Both the position numbers and the translations under genes were made by a program. The notes below the pieces were generated by a model. That model made no database searches. It was not told where the DNA came from and saw only the letters and a program-made list of their open reading frames with translations. Below, piece after piece: positions 1 to 13,300 of a stretch of 64,000 bases of DNA (positions are counted from its first letter, which is position 1; every line of letters begins with the position of its first letter). The stretch spans positions 1,612,001 through 1,676,000 of the forward strand of contig JACAAK010000007.1 in the NCBI GenBank assembly GCA_025093985.1. The letters are read 5' to 3'. Origin of the DNA: Calvatia gigantea (lineage: Eukaryota > Basidiomycota > Agaricomycetes > Agaricales > Lycoperdaceae).

Positions 1-578
1 CTGACATTATAGTCTCCGAGAATCACCGTGCATGAATTGTCCTCCGAAGTGATGGTGGTTGGGGGAATTTCAGAACTTGGTCTCGAGACGACTTGAGGAG
101 CAGTTAAAGGAAGCACGTAGAAGAACCCAAATTTGGTTTGGATGTCAACTTGCGCGGCAAGTGCAGCTTGTTGAAAAAACCAAACTTACTGATAAACGGC
201 GGGGCCAGTTATATCGGTCAAACCAACATCGACAGCAGTCGTCGGGTTCTTGGTTCCATCAAGGGGAGAGCCTGGATTACCGTCCGGAATCCCGTCTGGG
301 CCTATAATAGATAAGTACGCCATGAGGTATCCGGATTACCAAAAGAACTAACACACCAAAAGTTATTGAAATCCCTCCACGACCATTAATTCCAGTCACT
401 GGCCTGTTACCCATAAACCCAAAACTCGCCAAAACTGGTTCTCAAAGTTCGTGGCGATAGGCTTGGGATTGGTGACAATTTGACCCTCCAAGCTTTCCCA
501 GAAGTCACGGCCATATAAGTCAGGCTGCAGTTCAGCATCTATGGCCTCGACGAGGCTGACATTGTTTGGATTTGACAA
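1..578 (-). pseudogene. Extracellular nuclease (ExeM-like), C-terminal part of a split gene
   Basis: Minus-strand coding remnant of a secreted endonuclease/exonuclease/phosphatase-type DNase. Translation from 578 downwards gives family-typical stretches: LYGRDFWESLEGQIV, then (across a probable intron) GPDGIPDGNP, GSPLDGTKNPTTAV, and near the left edge CTVILGDYNV, the start of the catalytic EEP domain. The N-terminal half lies on the same strand at 16907-17500, beyond the Gypsy insertion, and joins in frame when the element and one AGAAG copy are removed. A frame break after NQFWRVLG suggests further decay, although a missed intron is possible. The gene runs off the left edge. Identity rests on recalled family motifs. 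Confidence 0.7.
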
Positions 579-582
579 GAAG

Positions 583-1097
583 TGTTATGACTTCTTATTC
601 TAGCATTATCCTTTACGGACCTATTTCCTTTCTTGTCCACTTCTTTATTTAATATCCATGTATGTACTATTAGTTTACCTTTCTCTTCTTCCCTCTTTAG
701 TCTCTGGATTCACCATCATTCCCCCCCCTACCTGATATGGTGTTTATGTTTCCTTACTTGATTCCGTCCCTCTCTATATGGTGGATGTTCAACACATCCA
801 CATATCCTTTGTCCATTATCTTTCTTCCGACTTATCTAGTATAAGTAGCCAGTTAGATACTCCTTGTAGTAGACAGTTTGAACTGGCTACCAGCCTCTTA
901 TCTTCCACAATCCTCTTGCCTGAACTAAGACCTCGTCTAACAAGTGACTCGTCTTAATTCTTGACCGACTATATATAGAGACAAGTCCCTGAGTGGATCC
1001 CCTCTATATATAGATCTCCATGTTAACTCTATTGGGAGTAAGTCTGTATAGATGCCCTTTAGGGAAGACAACCTACAAGGTAAGTGTGCATGTAACA
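583..1097 (+). repeat. 5' LTR of the Gypsy element
   Basis: 515 bp direct repeat with TG...CA ends, matching 16392-16906 with about six transitions (for example CGTC versus CATC and ACCG versus ACTG). It contains a tatatata box near 970-980, a plausible core promoter, and a second ctatatatag about 40 bp further on. Confidence 0.95.
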
Positions 1098-1461
1098 TTA
1101 GTTCAAACTCCAATCTACAGTACTAGTTACTGCTATGTAACTAGGGATACCTCTACGGTTGCCTAGAATGTTGTGCCTGATTGTGGGCTAGGTTGTTCTC
1201 ATAAGCCTATTGGGGCTTTGACTCATTAGTTTATTGGGACTAGCCTATTGTGGCACTGCCTATTGAGGCTCAGTTGTTCATAGCCCTATTGTGGGCTCAA
1301 CTCAAACCTATTGTGGTTTTCATTATACTTTACAGATATTGGATGGCATTGCAGATTGCTGCAATCAACAGATGATAGCTATCTCTTGGTATTGCATATT
1401 GTTGCAATCAACAAGTTATTAGCACCCTAATACTAAGGAGAGTCACATACTACAGGCGTGC

Positions 1462-2623
1462 GTGATTCACCTAGAACAAGTGGTTCAAGACGCCTCCCCA
1501 AGACAAGGGAAAAGGGAAGGATCTACCGCCACCCGAAAGACAAAGGAGGTATTATACACCAACAACTGGAGATACCCCAGCTCCACTACAAACACCAGCA
1601 AGGTCAAGAGATTAACTCCTGCACCAAGAACCACAAAGAACACACCCCATAAGAACATACGCACCCCCGGTTACTCAGTCTCAAGCAAGACAAGTAACTT
1701 TCCAAGAAGCAGTAACAGTCGTACCCCACCTACTCCCAGCTCTTACAGAATCCAGTCTATCTGATCTTGAAGATACCCCTACCCTGTCCACTCTCTCTGA
1801 ACCATCTCATCTTGAAGAACTTGGGTCAAATCAAATACTACCCGAGACACCACAACCAAATCAGTACAGTTTCTTACCCAAACCTGAACTTGACGATACA
1901 CCACCCGATTCTCCTAGTGAACCACCCACTCAATTCCCCTCACCCCCGTTCATCTTTACTCCAAGAGAAGGACATATCCTCAGGAATCCAGGACCATGAA
2001 TTCCTCCAGGAACCTTTTTCAATCCAGAAACTCAAGTATCATACAACCCAGCTGATCAATTATTACCACATGATGGGAATACTTTTGATACTATCCCTGG
2101 ACCAAGCTCAAATTACTCCAACAAAGATGAAGAGCCAGTAATCTATTCACTAGATACCCTCGTCTATCTGCTACCCAGAGAAATCTTCAATACTCTTTTA
2201 CAAAGGTCCCCCCAACCCTTACCACCTCTACTCCCATTACCAATGGCAGAAGTACAGCCCATACTGGCTCTAGCAGCTCCTGCTGCACCTAGGCATCAAT
2301 ATGTACCAATTCCCATGATTGTGGCTAATCCAAATTATCAACGGAAAATCGGTCGACTTCCTGAACTATTTAGAGGAGACCCAAAAGACTTCAATGTCTG
2401 GTGGGTTTCAGTAAAGAACTACATTAAATTGAACCCAAATGCATACCCTGATGAAAACGTTCGAATTCAATTGGTACTCTTCATGATACCACCAGGCGGA
2501 GCATCAGGAAATTTCGCAGCCCAATATTGGTTTGAAAGAACCCACAAAGAAGATGGGACTCCAGCAGCAAATAGCTGGAGAGACGATATATGGAGGAACT
2601 TTGAAGAAAGAATCAGAGAATAC
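1462..2623 (+). pseudogene. Gypsy gag, 5' part (interrupted by Copia)
   Basis: Start is uncertain. A continuous acidic, Pro/Ser-rich frame is visible from about 1700 (SLSDLEDTPTLSTLSEPSHL) through an internal Met at 2243, and leads into a retrotransposon capsid-like region: LPELFRGDPKDFNVWWVSVK at roughly 2356-2415. It has an in-frame TGA near 1998, in the context GP-stop-IPPGTFF. The frame is broken at 2623 by the Copia insertion and resumes at 9435 with YFIPADEEMNALDQW. The N-terminal part is of low complexity and could include non-gag sequence. Confidence 0.7.
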
Positions 2624-3033
2624 TGTTGAATCTCGATCCGTACCACTACGTTGGTTCAGTCTATTTATAGCTGAAACGGGTTCTTGAGTACTTCACTCTT
2701 GAAGAGAGATAACGAACAATGTACTAGACCGCACTCTAGGTTGCTGGTCATGGTCTATTAAATAGAACAATGTACGCAGTATGCTCTGTATATGCTACTG
2801 GCAGATAAGACCTCACCTGTATTAGGTAGAACGGCGCACAGACCAGGGACATTAGATATATAAGACCTATGTAGTATGCGTACACTCTTTAGACAATCCA
2901 GTCTACTCTTCTGCCCATCATACCTCTAAGATACCCACTAGCTACGGTCTACAACCAATATCTCAACAAACCCAGTGAGTACGACTCTCCTCCGCCACTA
3001 GCATAGAGCTACCGTGGTGTACTCGTCTTAACA
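2624..3033 (+). repeat. 5' LTR of Copia 1
   Basis: 410 bp repeat with TG...CA ends, about 98.8% identical to 9025-9434. The same LTR family bounds Copia 2 at 20853-21261 and 25142-25550. Confidence 0.96.
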
Positions 3034-3230
3034 GGTTATGGGCCCCGACCGCCGCTCACTCCGACCGCGTTTAACAATGCTGGTAGAGTGTAGGAGGCTA
3101 CGGTCGTATGCAACCTGGGAGACGGTGGCCCTTTGGTCCATTTGATCCCTGAGTCTGCCCCATGTTGCGACGCGTGCATCACGCACTGCTGTCCTACATG
3201 ATGCTAACGCGTGTTTACCCTATCTTAGAT

Positions 3231-4078
3231 ATGTCTAAACCGGCCCCTGCTCCGCAGGGCTTTGTTCAAACCCCTAGCGGGCAGCTTCCCGTCCTTACTG
3301 GGACGGGTAACTACACTATCTGGTCGCTTCGCCTTCGGTCTGCACTTATGTGCATTTCCTTAAACGATTGCTCCTGGACCGGATGGGACTTCTCTGGAGC
3401 CATGGACGAGCCAGTCCAATACGAGCAGGCCTACGGACCTGAGCACCCAGCTACCCCGGCTACTAGCACTTCGCCGGCACGCCCCGCACGACCAGGAACT
3501 CCAATTCCTGCGACTGCTGAGGAGTGCCGCAGTGTTGGTATGGCCAACAACCTCCGGATGCGCGCTCTTGGGTTGATTGAGGCAACTCTCCCCAACAGCA
3601 TGCTCAAGCATTCCGCCCGGGATGCTCGCGCTCTCTGGTCTCAGTTGCAGGGCCAATACGGCCTTCCTGGACCAGCTCAGGTTTATAACGAGTTCATACG
3701 GGCTATAACGTTCGAACTCCCTCTCGGTGGTGATCCCTCGCTCAAGATGAGCGAGCTCCAGCAGATTTTCGGGCAGCTTGACGCTATGGATAGTGGCATC
3801 GCCCCGGAGATCGAGACGATGGTCCTCCTCCACTCCCTCCACCTGTCTTTGAGCCATGTAGCTCAGACGCTCCTCACCTCGAACACGTCGCTTCACGAGC
3901 TGACGTGGGATAAGGCCAGAAGTGGCATTATTGCCGCTTACGCCTCCAACCAGACCGCCCACGCGCAATGAGCGTGCTTTACTCCACGACAGGGAGGTGG
4001 GCAGCAGCAGCAGCGCCAGCAGCAGCAAGGTGGTCAGCGACCGCAAGGTCAGCAGCAGCCTTCGGGGTCTAAAAAGCC

Positions 4079-4116
<38 letters not shown>

Positions 4117-7100
4117 CATCTGGAGGAGAAGGCGACGGCGAGAAGAAACGCCGATGGCGCCCCCGAGGAAAGGGAAAAGGAAAGGGAAAGGAGGGAGGTG
4201 CGCAAGGCAAGGCCGCCACCTCTTCCGGATATATTCAGGACGTGGATTTCATGTCGCAGGCACAAACTGTGCCGCCACCATCCACTCGTTCCCTCGTAGA
4301 AGCAACGCGTCGAGCCAAGACACCTCCCGTTGCCTCTAACTCCGCTGCCACCGGCAGCAATGCCACTCCGCTCGCGTCGCGCATCACTGCGCCCGAGCCC
4401 GAAGCTCGTCGCAAACCTTCGGTGAAAGCCAAGGTTACCGCACTGAAGAAGTGGGACGAACGTCTCAAATCAACTTCTTCGTCGGGCGAGAGTTCGGAGG
4501 AGTTGTGGAAGCGTTTTGACGAGATGGATGTCGAGCATGCTCCATCCACTGTCACGAGGGAGGAAGACGAGATCGCGTGGCCGGCCCCTGTGTATAACAG
4601 GCCGGCGATTATCAAGAAACCCAAGCTGCTCAAGAAGAAGCAGGCACCGAAGGAAATCGAGTCTGTCCTCGAGTCGGTCTTAGACGACAACGACTCGGAA
4701 ACTGACTACGGTTCCGACGGAGGGTGTGGGTCAGTACCTTCAACTGACTACTATTCTTGTTCTGATGCAGAGTCTGATGTGCAGCCCCATCAACGGATGG
4801 GATGGAACGATACAGACGCAGGGTCTGTCCGCCTCGGAGCGGGACGCCCTGGAGATTCCGAGGTTGAGTTGGGACGACCAGGTGGCCGCCGAAGAGAGTG
4901 GGGCACCTATGCAGATGTAGCACGTCGTCCGCCTCCTGTAGGGACTCGTCATAGACACCGCTGTACAGACTTTCTAAACTGCAATGTATGCTGGAAGCGC
5001 GCCCAAGGCGCTTCACCTTCTGCTTATTCTGCTGGTATCACTAAGCTGGAAAGTAAGATGAACGCTACATATACCGTGAATAATCACGAGTATTCAGACA
5101 AGTTAAGATCAGAACTCCACGAAGAGCACGAGGATCTTAATCAGATCATCACATATCACATTTGTGATTTGTCTCAGTGCCAAAAGTGTCGAGAAGAAGG
5201 GAACAAACATTCTGTGAACAATGCAGACTGGCTCCTTGATTCTGGAGCATCGTACCATGTCACCGGTTATCTCTCTGATTTTGCAGAGGTTAAGATGGGC
5301 CATTTTGGGCTTATACAAGCCGCTGGCAACCGGATATATGAAATGACAGGACGAGGGTCTGTGATTTTCCAGCATGACGTGTCAGACAAGGGAAAGTCCA
5401 GGAGCGCTACTTCGTGTATTGCGCCGGTCTTTTACATCAAAGAAATCACAGAACGGTTAATGTCCTCCGGCCAGATTCTTCGGAACGGCTATGTTTTAGA
5501 GGCAACCGTGAAAGGGACCACCATCCGTGATAAATCAGGAGGAGCTGTATTATCCGCCTGGCCTCATCGTTTGTTCAAAAACAACGTACATACGGTGCAC
5601 ACATATGTCTTGCAAAATAGCAAGGAGAAACCAGTAGCGTTGACATTACGCCAACTTGATTACATCGATTGGCATCGTCGAATGGGACATCCTTCGGATC
5701 GCGCGCTCTCCAAGCTTCCAAAGCACGTAGAGGGCATTGCGTCGATTCCCGCACCATCTACTCGGAAAGGCATTTGCGACGGCTGTGCCAAGGGGAAAAT
5801 GCATAATAACCCCTTCCCGATTGACCCCAAGCGAGCCACCGCAGTCTTTGAACTATGTCACTCAGACTTGCTGGAACTGCCCGTCATTAGCTACCATAAA
5901 TATAAATGGGCAATGACGTTCCTTGACGACTTTTCTTCTCACGCACATATAGTCCTCCTTCGAAAGAAGTCTGAGGCTTCTGAGAAGCTAATTCAGCTAA
6001 TCAGTGCGCTAGAGAACCTCTCTGGAATGCGAGTCAAACGACTTCGCACTGATAATGGAGGAGAATATGTCAATGAAAGGTTATTGGCAGGACTCGCGGC
6101 GCGTGGAATTACCCACGAGACCACTGCTCCCTATGCGCATCAGCAAAATGGGAGAGCAGAGCGACTGAACCGCACCCTACACGAGAAAGCCCAAGCTATA
6201 AGGCTACAGGCATGTTTACCTGACTCGTGGTGGGAATTTGCGTTGAATACAGCTGTGCATTTATATAATCGCACACCAGTCCAGCGTCTGCAGTGGAAGA
6301 CACCTTTTGAGTGTTATTCGAGGGAAAAACCAAATTTGTCCCATATCCGTGTGTTTGGATGCGGCGCGTATGTTTATCTACCCGATGAGATCCGCCCAAA
6401 CAAATTGTCCACAAAATCCGAGATTATGATCTTTCTTGGATACAAAGGCAGTAAAAATTACGTCTTTATGCGGCACACGGCAGGCAACGTGATCTTTATA
6501 TCACCTAACGCCTTGTTCGACGAGGGATATTTCCCTAAATGCCCCGATTCAGTGCCGGATAGCAGTAACCGGCCTAATCACGGAGGAGAGAGAAATCTGC
6601 CTAGACCAGGATTAGGGAATGAACCACCTATTCCGCCATCTTCGGATGACGCTGGAATTGTTCCACCTCCACCTGATCAGCCAGTAAAGTTACCCCCGGT
6701 TTCTCCACCAGCTAGACCGAAATATTCTCCGCCTTCACCTTCTTTACCCCGGCGAGATTCTACTCCGCCAGACAGCATTGATTCACGACGGCCATCACCA
6801 GGCAATACGCCACCTTGGGTACCCCCACCTGAGTCGCCACCTTCGCGTGGAACGACCATTGAGGAGGAGCCTGATATACGTGATAATTGGCATGTGGACA
6901 GAGATGTATGGGATACCGAGAACCAGGAATTCCCAATCCCTGTTCCCAAATGACGTGCTGTCGGTTCTGATCAGGTAGAGCCGCGTCGTTCTGAACGACA
7001 AGGCAGGCCTCCTGTCAGACCGGGTAATACATATGGAGAAAACAGGTGTCCAATTTCAATTGAAAGAGAAATAGATCGGACTCACTGACAAGAGCAGCAG

Positions 7101-8999
7101 AGGCAAAGGCAGCGCGTTCGCGCCAATGCCCCTCCGGACGAAATTATTCGCGAGCGAAGAGCAAGGACTAATCATCCCGAATATGTGAGGCAAAGAGTTC
7201 GTGCTGAGCGGTACCCGCCACGACCCTTTGATATGCCTCCATTTCAGCTCCCTCCACGTCCGGAACTGCCGCCTATGCCTGAAACCAATGATCCAACATC
7301 TCATGATGTGAATGACATGGACATTGAAAGGCTTGTTGCTGAGGGAGGAGTAAAATTGATCGATTTCTTGATACAGACGGTACATAATACCGCACACGGA
7401 GAGCCTGAAACATTCCGTGACATGCTTAAGCTTCCTGAGCCTGTAAAGGCAAAATGGATGGCTGCGTGTATCGAGGAACTCGAAGCGTTGAAGAAACGCG
7501 GGGTATATGAACTGGTAGATCTTCCGAAAGGAAGGAGGACGGTTAAAAACCGTTGGGTATTTCTCGAAAAGTCTGATGGCCGCCTGCGAGCTCGCTTAGT
7601 TGCGAAGGGGTTCTCGCAGATTGAAGGCATCGACTACAACGAGCTTTTCTCACCAGTTGTCCGCTACGAGTCTGTGCGCGTAAGCTTCGCACTCACTGCA
7701 ATCCATGATTGGGATATGCATAGCGTTGACGTAAAAACTGCCTATTTATATGGCAAACTGGATGAGGAGATATACATGGAACAGCCCGAAGGGTTTCGAC
7801 TTCCCGGGCAGGAAGGGAAAGTGTGGAGACTACGACGAGCGATTTACGGCCTTAAACAAGCCGGTTGCCAGTGGTGGAAGGAATTACATCAATCTATGAT
7901 TGAGCTGGGATTTACCCGCTGCAAATCCGACTACGCTGTATATTTTCACAGACATCCAAAGACGAAAGAGCTTGTAGTAGCCATTGTCTATGTTGATGAC
8001 GTGAATTTCTTGGGAAAGAAAGACTCCCCCCTCCTCAAAAAGTTGAAGGGAAAGTTCACGAAAAAGTGGGAATGCAGAGACCATGGTCCCTGTGAAGAAT
8101 TCCTTGGGATGAAAATCTCGAGGAATCGCTCCAAGCGTCAAATCTTCATCCAACAGGTGAAATACCTGGATAAGATCTTGCAGCGCTTCCAGGTTCCACA
8201 GTCTGCCACGGCTAAAACACCATTACCAGCCGGCTTCCAGTTCATAACGAACAAGGAAACTGCATCGCACCCCTTCCGTCAAAAGTACCAACAATTGGTT
8301 GGATCTTTAATGTACTTGATGATCGGTACTAGGCCCGACATAGCCTTTGCTGTAGTTAAGCTGGCGCAACACGCCGCTAACCCCGCACCCGAGCACTATC
8401 GCGCTGGAATTCACGTATTAAAGTACTTGTCTATGACAAGGAACTATGCGTTGAAATATGAAGGCGATACTGGGAAATCCGCGGTGACGCTGGAATGCCT
8501 AAGTGACTCGGACTGGGCTCAAGATACAGAAACCCGCCGATCTGTTTCGGGAAACGTTTGTATGATCGCGTCCGGTGCTGTAACCTGGACTTCGCGGTGA
8601 CAAAAGACGGTTTCATTATCGTCCACTGAGGCGGAATATAAAGAACTGTCTGACGCTTCACGACAAGTGAAATGGCTGTCACAGCTTCTGGAGGAGCTCA
8701 AGATTGAGCACCCAACTCCTATTCTCTACGGTGACAACGATGGGTCCAAATTCTGGACTGAAAATCCCATTGTTGAAAAACGATCGAAGCATGTGGATAT
8801 TCATTACCACTATGTGCGAGAATTAGTCGAGGAGGGTATTATTGTTATTGGTGATGTGTCTTCACAAGACAATCCCGCCGATATCTTTACAAAGAATCTT
8901 GGCGTAACCAAAATCAATCTCTTCCGTCCTGAGCTTGGACTGATTTTCGGTTCCGATATCGAAGCATGGGATAAAGCCGCTCGATCGATGAAACGTTAA
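3231..8999 (+). pseudogene. Copia 1 Gag-Pol polyprotein with four TGA stops
   Basis: A single frame encodes, in order: UBN2-type Gag (LTGTGNYTIWSLRLRSALM, from about 3294); a Gln-rich tract from CAG repeats (about 4000-4110); two Cys clusters (CTDFLNCNVC, CDLSQCQKC) in place of a usual CCHC knuckle; protease (LLDSGASYHVTG, about 5232); GAG-pre-integrase zinc site (HRRMGHP...CDGCAKGK); integrase catalytic residues in FLDDFSS, RTDNGGEYV and GRAERLNRTL; a Pro-rich linker; reverse transcriptase with YVDD at 7989-8000; and RNase H (SDSDWAQ, AEYKEL, DNDGSKF). Stops at 3969, 6951, 7086 and 8598 are all TGA. The last three correspond to Arg in Copia 2, and at 7086 and 8598 Copia 2 reads CGA directly. 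There is no frameshift, so Gag and Pol are one open frame. Inactive as it stands. Confidence 0.93.
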
Positions 9000-9024
9000 T
9001 CTCCCTCCTTCAAGTGAGGAGGAG

Positions 9025-9434
9025 TGTTGAATCTCGATCCGTACCACTACGTTGGTTCAGTCTATTTATAGCTGAAACGGGTTCTTGAGTACTTCACTCT
9101 TGAAGAGAGATAACGAACAATGTACTAGACCACACTCTAGGTTGCTGGTCATGGTCTATTAAATAGAACAATGTACGCAGTATGCTCTGTATATGCTACT
9201 GGCAGATAAGACCTCACCTGTATTAGGTAGAACGGTGCACAGACCAGGGACATTAGATATATAAGACCTATGTAGTATGCGTACACTCTTTAGACAATCC
9301 AGTCTACTCTTCTGCCCATCATACCTCTAAGATACCCACTAGCTACGGTCTACAACCAATATCTCAACAAACCCAGTGAGTACGACTCCCCTCTGCCACT
9401 AGCGTAGAGCTACCGTGGTGTACTCGTCTTAACA
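9025..9434 (+). repeat. 3' LTR of Copia 1
   Basis: Matches 2624-3033 and is preceded directly by the polypurine tract. The Gypsy gag frame resumes in the following AATAC duplication. Confidence 0.96.
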
Positions 9435-10321
9435 AATACTTCATACCCGCAGATGAAGAAATGAATGCCCTTGATCAATGGAAGGAGCTACACCAGGGAC
9501 CAAGAAAAGCAGCGGAATTCAACATGCAATTCCAATGCCTAGCTACTGAAGCAGGCATTATACGAGATAAGAAACTTATCGACCAATACAAGAAGGGGCT
9601 TAATCGGAAACTTGCGAAAGTAATTTATGTCTGAGAGGCAGGAGAACCAAGAACCATCGCAGAATGGTATGCTGAGGCCATCCGATGAGACAACGTTGAA
9701 AAATGAGCAATAGCCATGTTCGGAGAAAGCAAGAAAGAAAGGAACAGGTTTGTTCCTCAATGAAGGAATGGATGGAATTACGCAAAACCCCTACCACCCC
9801 AAAGGCAATCAACCCGAGACCCTTGGGCAATGGACGTTGATAATCTCGACTATGACAGTGATGATTCTTCAGAAGAAGAAGACTCTCCCAACTCTCAAGA
9901 ATATTATGCCAAAGATCCTGAACCAAGCCCAGAATCGCAAATTCAACTAAATGCTATCTTTACACCTATGCAATACAACCAATACAAAAATCAATTATGT
10001 ATCGGATGTGGATTGGACAAACACTTCATCAAGGACTGTCCCAACCCAGACAAAAACCTTTCAAAAAGTTACCAATCCAAGAAGAAATTCATGAACCAGC
10101 CACAAAGGCAGTTCAATCGTGGACCTTCTCGACTACCACGAAATTTCCCACCTAGGCCTATTCAACAACCAAGGCCTTCAACCAAACCTTCGTTTCCCCT
10201 GAAGAAGATTTCTGCTTTAGAAATCCAAGCGATGATAGAAGAACTGCCTCATGAAGAGCAAGCTTCATTCAGGAACTCCTATCTCACCGAACAAGCTATA
10301 AAACCCCTGTTGGATTTTTAG
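9435..10321 (+). pseudogene. Gypsy gag, 3' part with CCHC zinc knuckle
   Basis: Continues the capsid frame after the Copia insertion (DEEMNALDQWKELHQGPRKA). In-frame TGA codons occur at 9632 and several times between about 9680 and 9770, where an Arg (CGA) or Trp codon is expected. The C-terminal region from about 9830 is acidic (DSDDSSEEED) and contains a perfect CX2CX4HX4C nucleic-acid-binding knuckle (CIGCGLDKHFIKDC, about 9999-10040), followed by a basic Gln/Arg/Pro tail. The frame ends GAT TTT TAG at 10313-10321, where the pol frame begins in -1. Confidence 0.85.
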
Positions 10322-13300
10322 GCAAAACTCCTGAAGAACCCATTCCAACTTCAGGAGTCTCAACCACCATAAATCAAATTTGACTTCCCACCTCTGAAAA
10401 TAAAGCTTCAATTTACCTTCTAATTCGACTAAAGCAAAAACCCTCCCCCAGAACCATCTCCCTCACTGCCTTAATTGACTCAGGGGCTCAAGGAAACTTC
10501 ATCTCTGAAAAATTTGTACAAATGCACCAATTCAAATGAAACATGGTTGATCAACCAATCAAAGTGTCTAACATTGATGGATCACCCAATCAATGTGGAT
10601 CAATCAATGAATTCATCGACTTAAATGCTGTCATTGATGGGAAAGAATGCGAGATCAAAGCCTATGTCACCAGCTTAGGATCAAAAGACCTTATACTAGG
10701 CTATCCATGGTTGGAAATGCACAACCCAGACATAAACTAGTCAAAGAAAACCTTCAAATGGAGAAATCGAAACCAGATATTACCCCTCATCGCAAAATCT
10801 GCAAATGGACCGATGACTATCAATGAGGTAGTTCTCGACACCATAGCACAAATGGGTCAGGAAGATCAACAAAATGTAGATCAAATTGCCCTGAAACTAT
10901 TTGAAGCAACCATAATAGAAGAAAACAACGACTTATCCATCAAAGAACTATGACTATATCTCGAGAACATCAATATGGACAATTTCTCTATTGAAGACGA
11001 ACTAGGATTCAACCTAACTCCCCTCGAACTCAAAATTAATGCAAAAATCGCTACTTCTGCGCAATTGAGCAGTAAATATGCCATGGTCAATACTGACAAA
11101 CTTCCAAAGAAGTTTCACCAATTCAAATATTTGTTTGATCCTAAAAAGGCAGAACAATTTCCACCAGATCGACTATACAACCATAAAATCAATCTAAAAC
11201 CTTTATTTGAACCACAATTGGGGAAAACCTATCCATTATCCCCCAAGGAAACTGAAGAATTACAAGCCTTTCTCGACGATAATCTAAAGAAAGGATATAT
11301 TTGAGAATCCAAGTCACCTATGGCCTCATCCTTCTTCTTGTTGGAAAGAAAGATGGTAAACTATGACCATGTCAAGACTATTGATACCTCAATTTGCATA
11401 CAGTAAAAAACGCCTACCCTATCCCTATGATCACTATGATCATGGACAAACTTAAAGGCACAAAACTATTCACTAAAATAGACATCCAATTAGGATATAA
11501 CAACATCTGTATTCATGAAGGAGACCAATGGAAAGCAGCCTTCAAAACACCATTAGGACTTTATGAACCAAATGTAATGTTCTTTGGAATGTGCAATTTT
11601 CCCGCCACATTTCAGAAAATGATGGATACTATATTCGAGAAAATGCTTCGTAAAGGAAAAATCATTATCTATATGGATGACATCCTACTCTTTGCCAAAA
11701 CCCAGGAAGAACTAGACACGTTAACCCTGGAAGCCCTACAAATTCTGGAAGATAACGATCTCTTCCTGAAACTAGAAAAATGCAAATTTGACAAAATCTG
11801 ACTCGAATACCTCAGAATGATCATTATACCTGATTATATCGAAATGGATAATACCAAACTCAAAGGAATTAACGAATGGCCAGTTTCTAAAACAACTCGA
11901 GACATTTGCAAATTCATGGGATTTTACAACTTCTATTGGAAATTCATCCACCATTATTCCGACATCTCCCGACCACTTAATACCCTCTTATCGAAAATAA
12001 AGAAATTCGAATGGAATTCCACTGTGCAAGATGCCTTCACAAAACTAAAACTGGAATTTACCAAATGACCAGTATTACAAATGCCAGATCAAACGAAACC
12101 TTTCAGCATCGAAACTAATGCCTCAAAATATGCATCCAGAGCTATCCTTACACAAAAAGATACAAACGGCAATAGCCATCCTATCGCCTACCTCTCAAAA
12201 TCTTTCTTGCCTGCAGAAAGAAATTATGAAGTTCACGACTGAGAATTGTTAGTGATAATTCGAGCACTCGAAGAATGGAGACACTACTTGGAAGGATCCC
12301 CACATGAAACACTCATTCGGACAGACCACCAAAACCTAACATTCTGGAGAAAACCTCAGAATATTTCCAGAAGACAAGCCTGTTGGCTTCAATTTCTATT
12401 ACAATTTAACTTCAAAATTGAACATGTTGCCAGAACTAAAATCCCAGCTGCCAATGCATTATCAAGAAGACCTGATCATGAAATAGACGACGATGATAAC
12501 GAAAATGTGACAGTCCTAATGGAAGACCTTTTCTTCAACCAAATAATAGTTCTTCCTGATGAACTATTCATCAATCTAATTGACCCTTCTCTCCAGAAGA
12601 AGATCATCTCTTCTGCTCAATACGACAATAAATCAATCGAAGCCTTCAAACAATTGCAATCAAAGGAACCCAAAACAATCGACTCTAAATATAACCTATT
12701 CCTGACTGCAACTGGACACCTATTAACATTTGAAGGGAAAGTGGTTATTCCGAATGATCTCCTGCTCAAACAGAAAATCATACAATGATACCATGATCAC
12801 GTATCAGCCGGACATCCAGGTGAACAAGAAACATACCGCCAAGCCAAACAAGAAGTCTATTGGCCAGGCCTCACTACCTTTATCAAAAATTATGTGAAAG
12901 GATGCGCACAATGCCAACAATTCAAAATCAATAGACATTCAATACATCCCCCACTACAACCTATCAAACCCGCTAAATCCACAAGACCATTCTCACAATT
13001 ATCAATGGATTTATTAATGGATCTGCCAAAATCACATGGGTTTGATGCTATCCTGTCTGTGGTGGATCACGGACTTACAAAGGGGGTAATTCTATGTCCA
13101 ACTTCAAAAAATGCCACAGCCAAAGATATCGCCGACCTATTTTTAGAAAAGGTCTATGCCAGATTCGGTCTTCCAGACAAAATCATCTCTGACAGAGGCC
13201 CTAGATTCATGGCAAAGTTGATGAAAACACTTTTCAAGAGACTTAATATTAAACAGTCATTCTTATCTGCCTTCCATCCACAGTCTGACGGAACAATGGA

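Larger units (their letters stand above)
2624..9434 (+). mobile_element. Copia LTR retrotransposon 1, inserted in Gypsy gag
   Basis: 410 bp LTRs at 2624-3033 and 9025-9434 start TGTTGAATC and end CGTCTTAACA, flanked by the 5 bp duplication AATAC (2619-2623 and 9435-9439). A candidate primer-binding site GGTTATGGGCCCC follows the 5' LTR, and a polypurine tract GAGGAGGAG (9016-9024) abuts the 3' LTR. The LTRs differ at five positions, all transitions, four of them at CpG. One reading frame runs from 3231 to 8999 and is broken only by four TGA codons. A deleted relative (Copia 2) lies at 20853-25550. Confidence 0.96.

Noticed and set aside
3360..4265. 301-codon minus-strand frame opposite Copia 1 Gag
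   Set aside because: Its Leu/Ser-rich product is the reverse of the CAG repeat and of a well-supported Gag frame; it has no motif.
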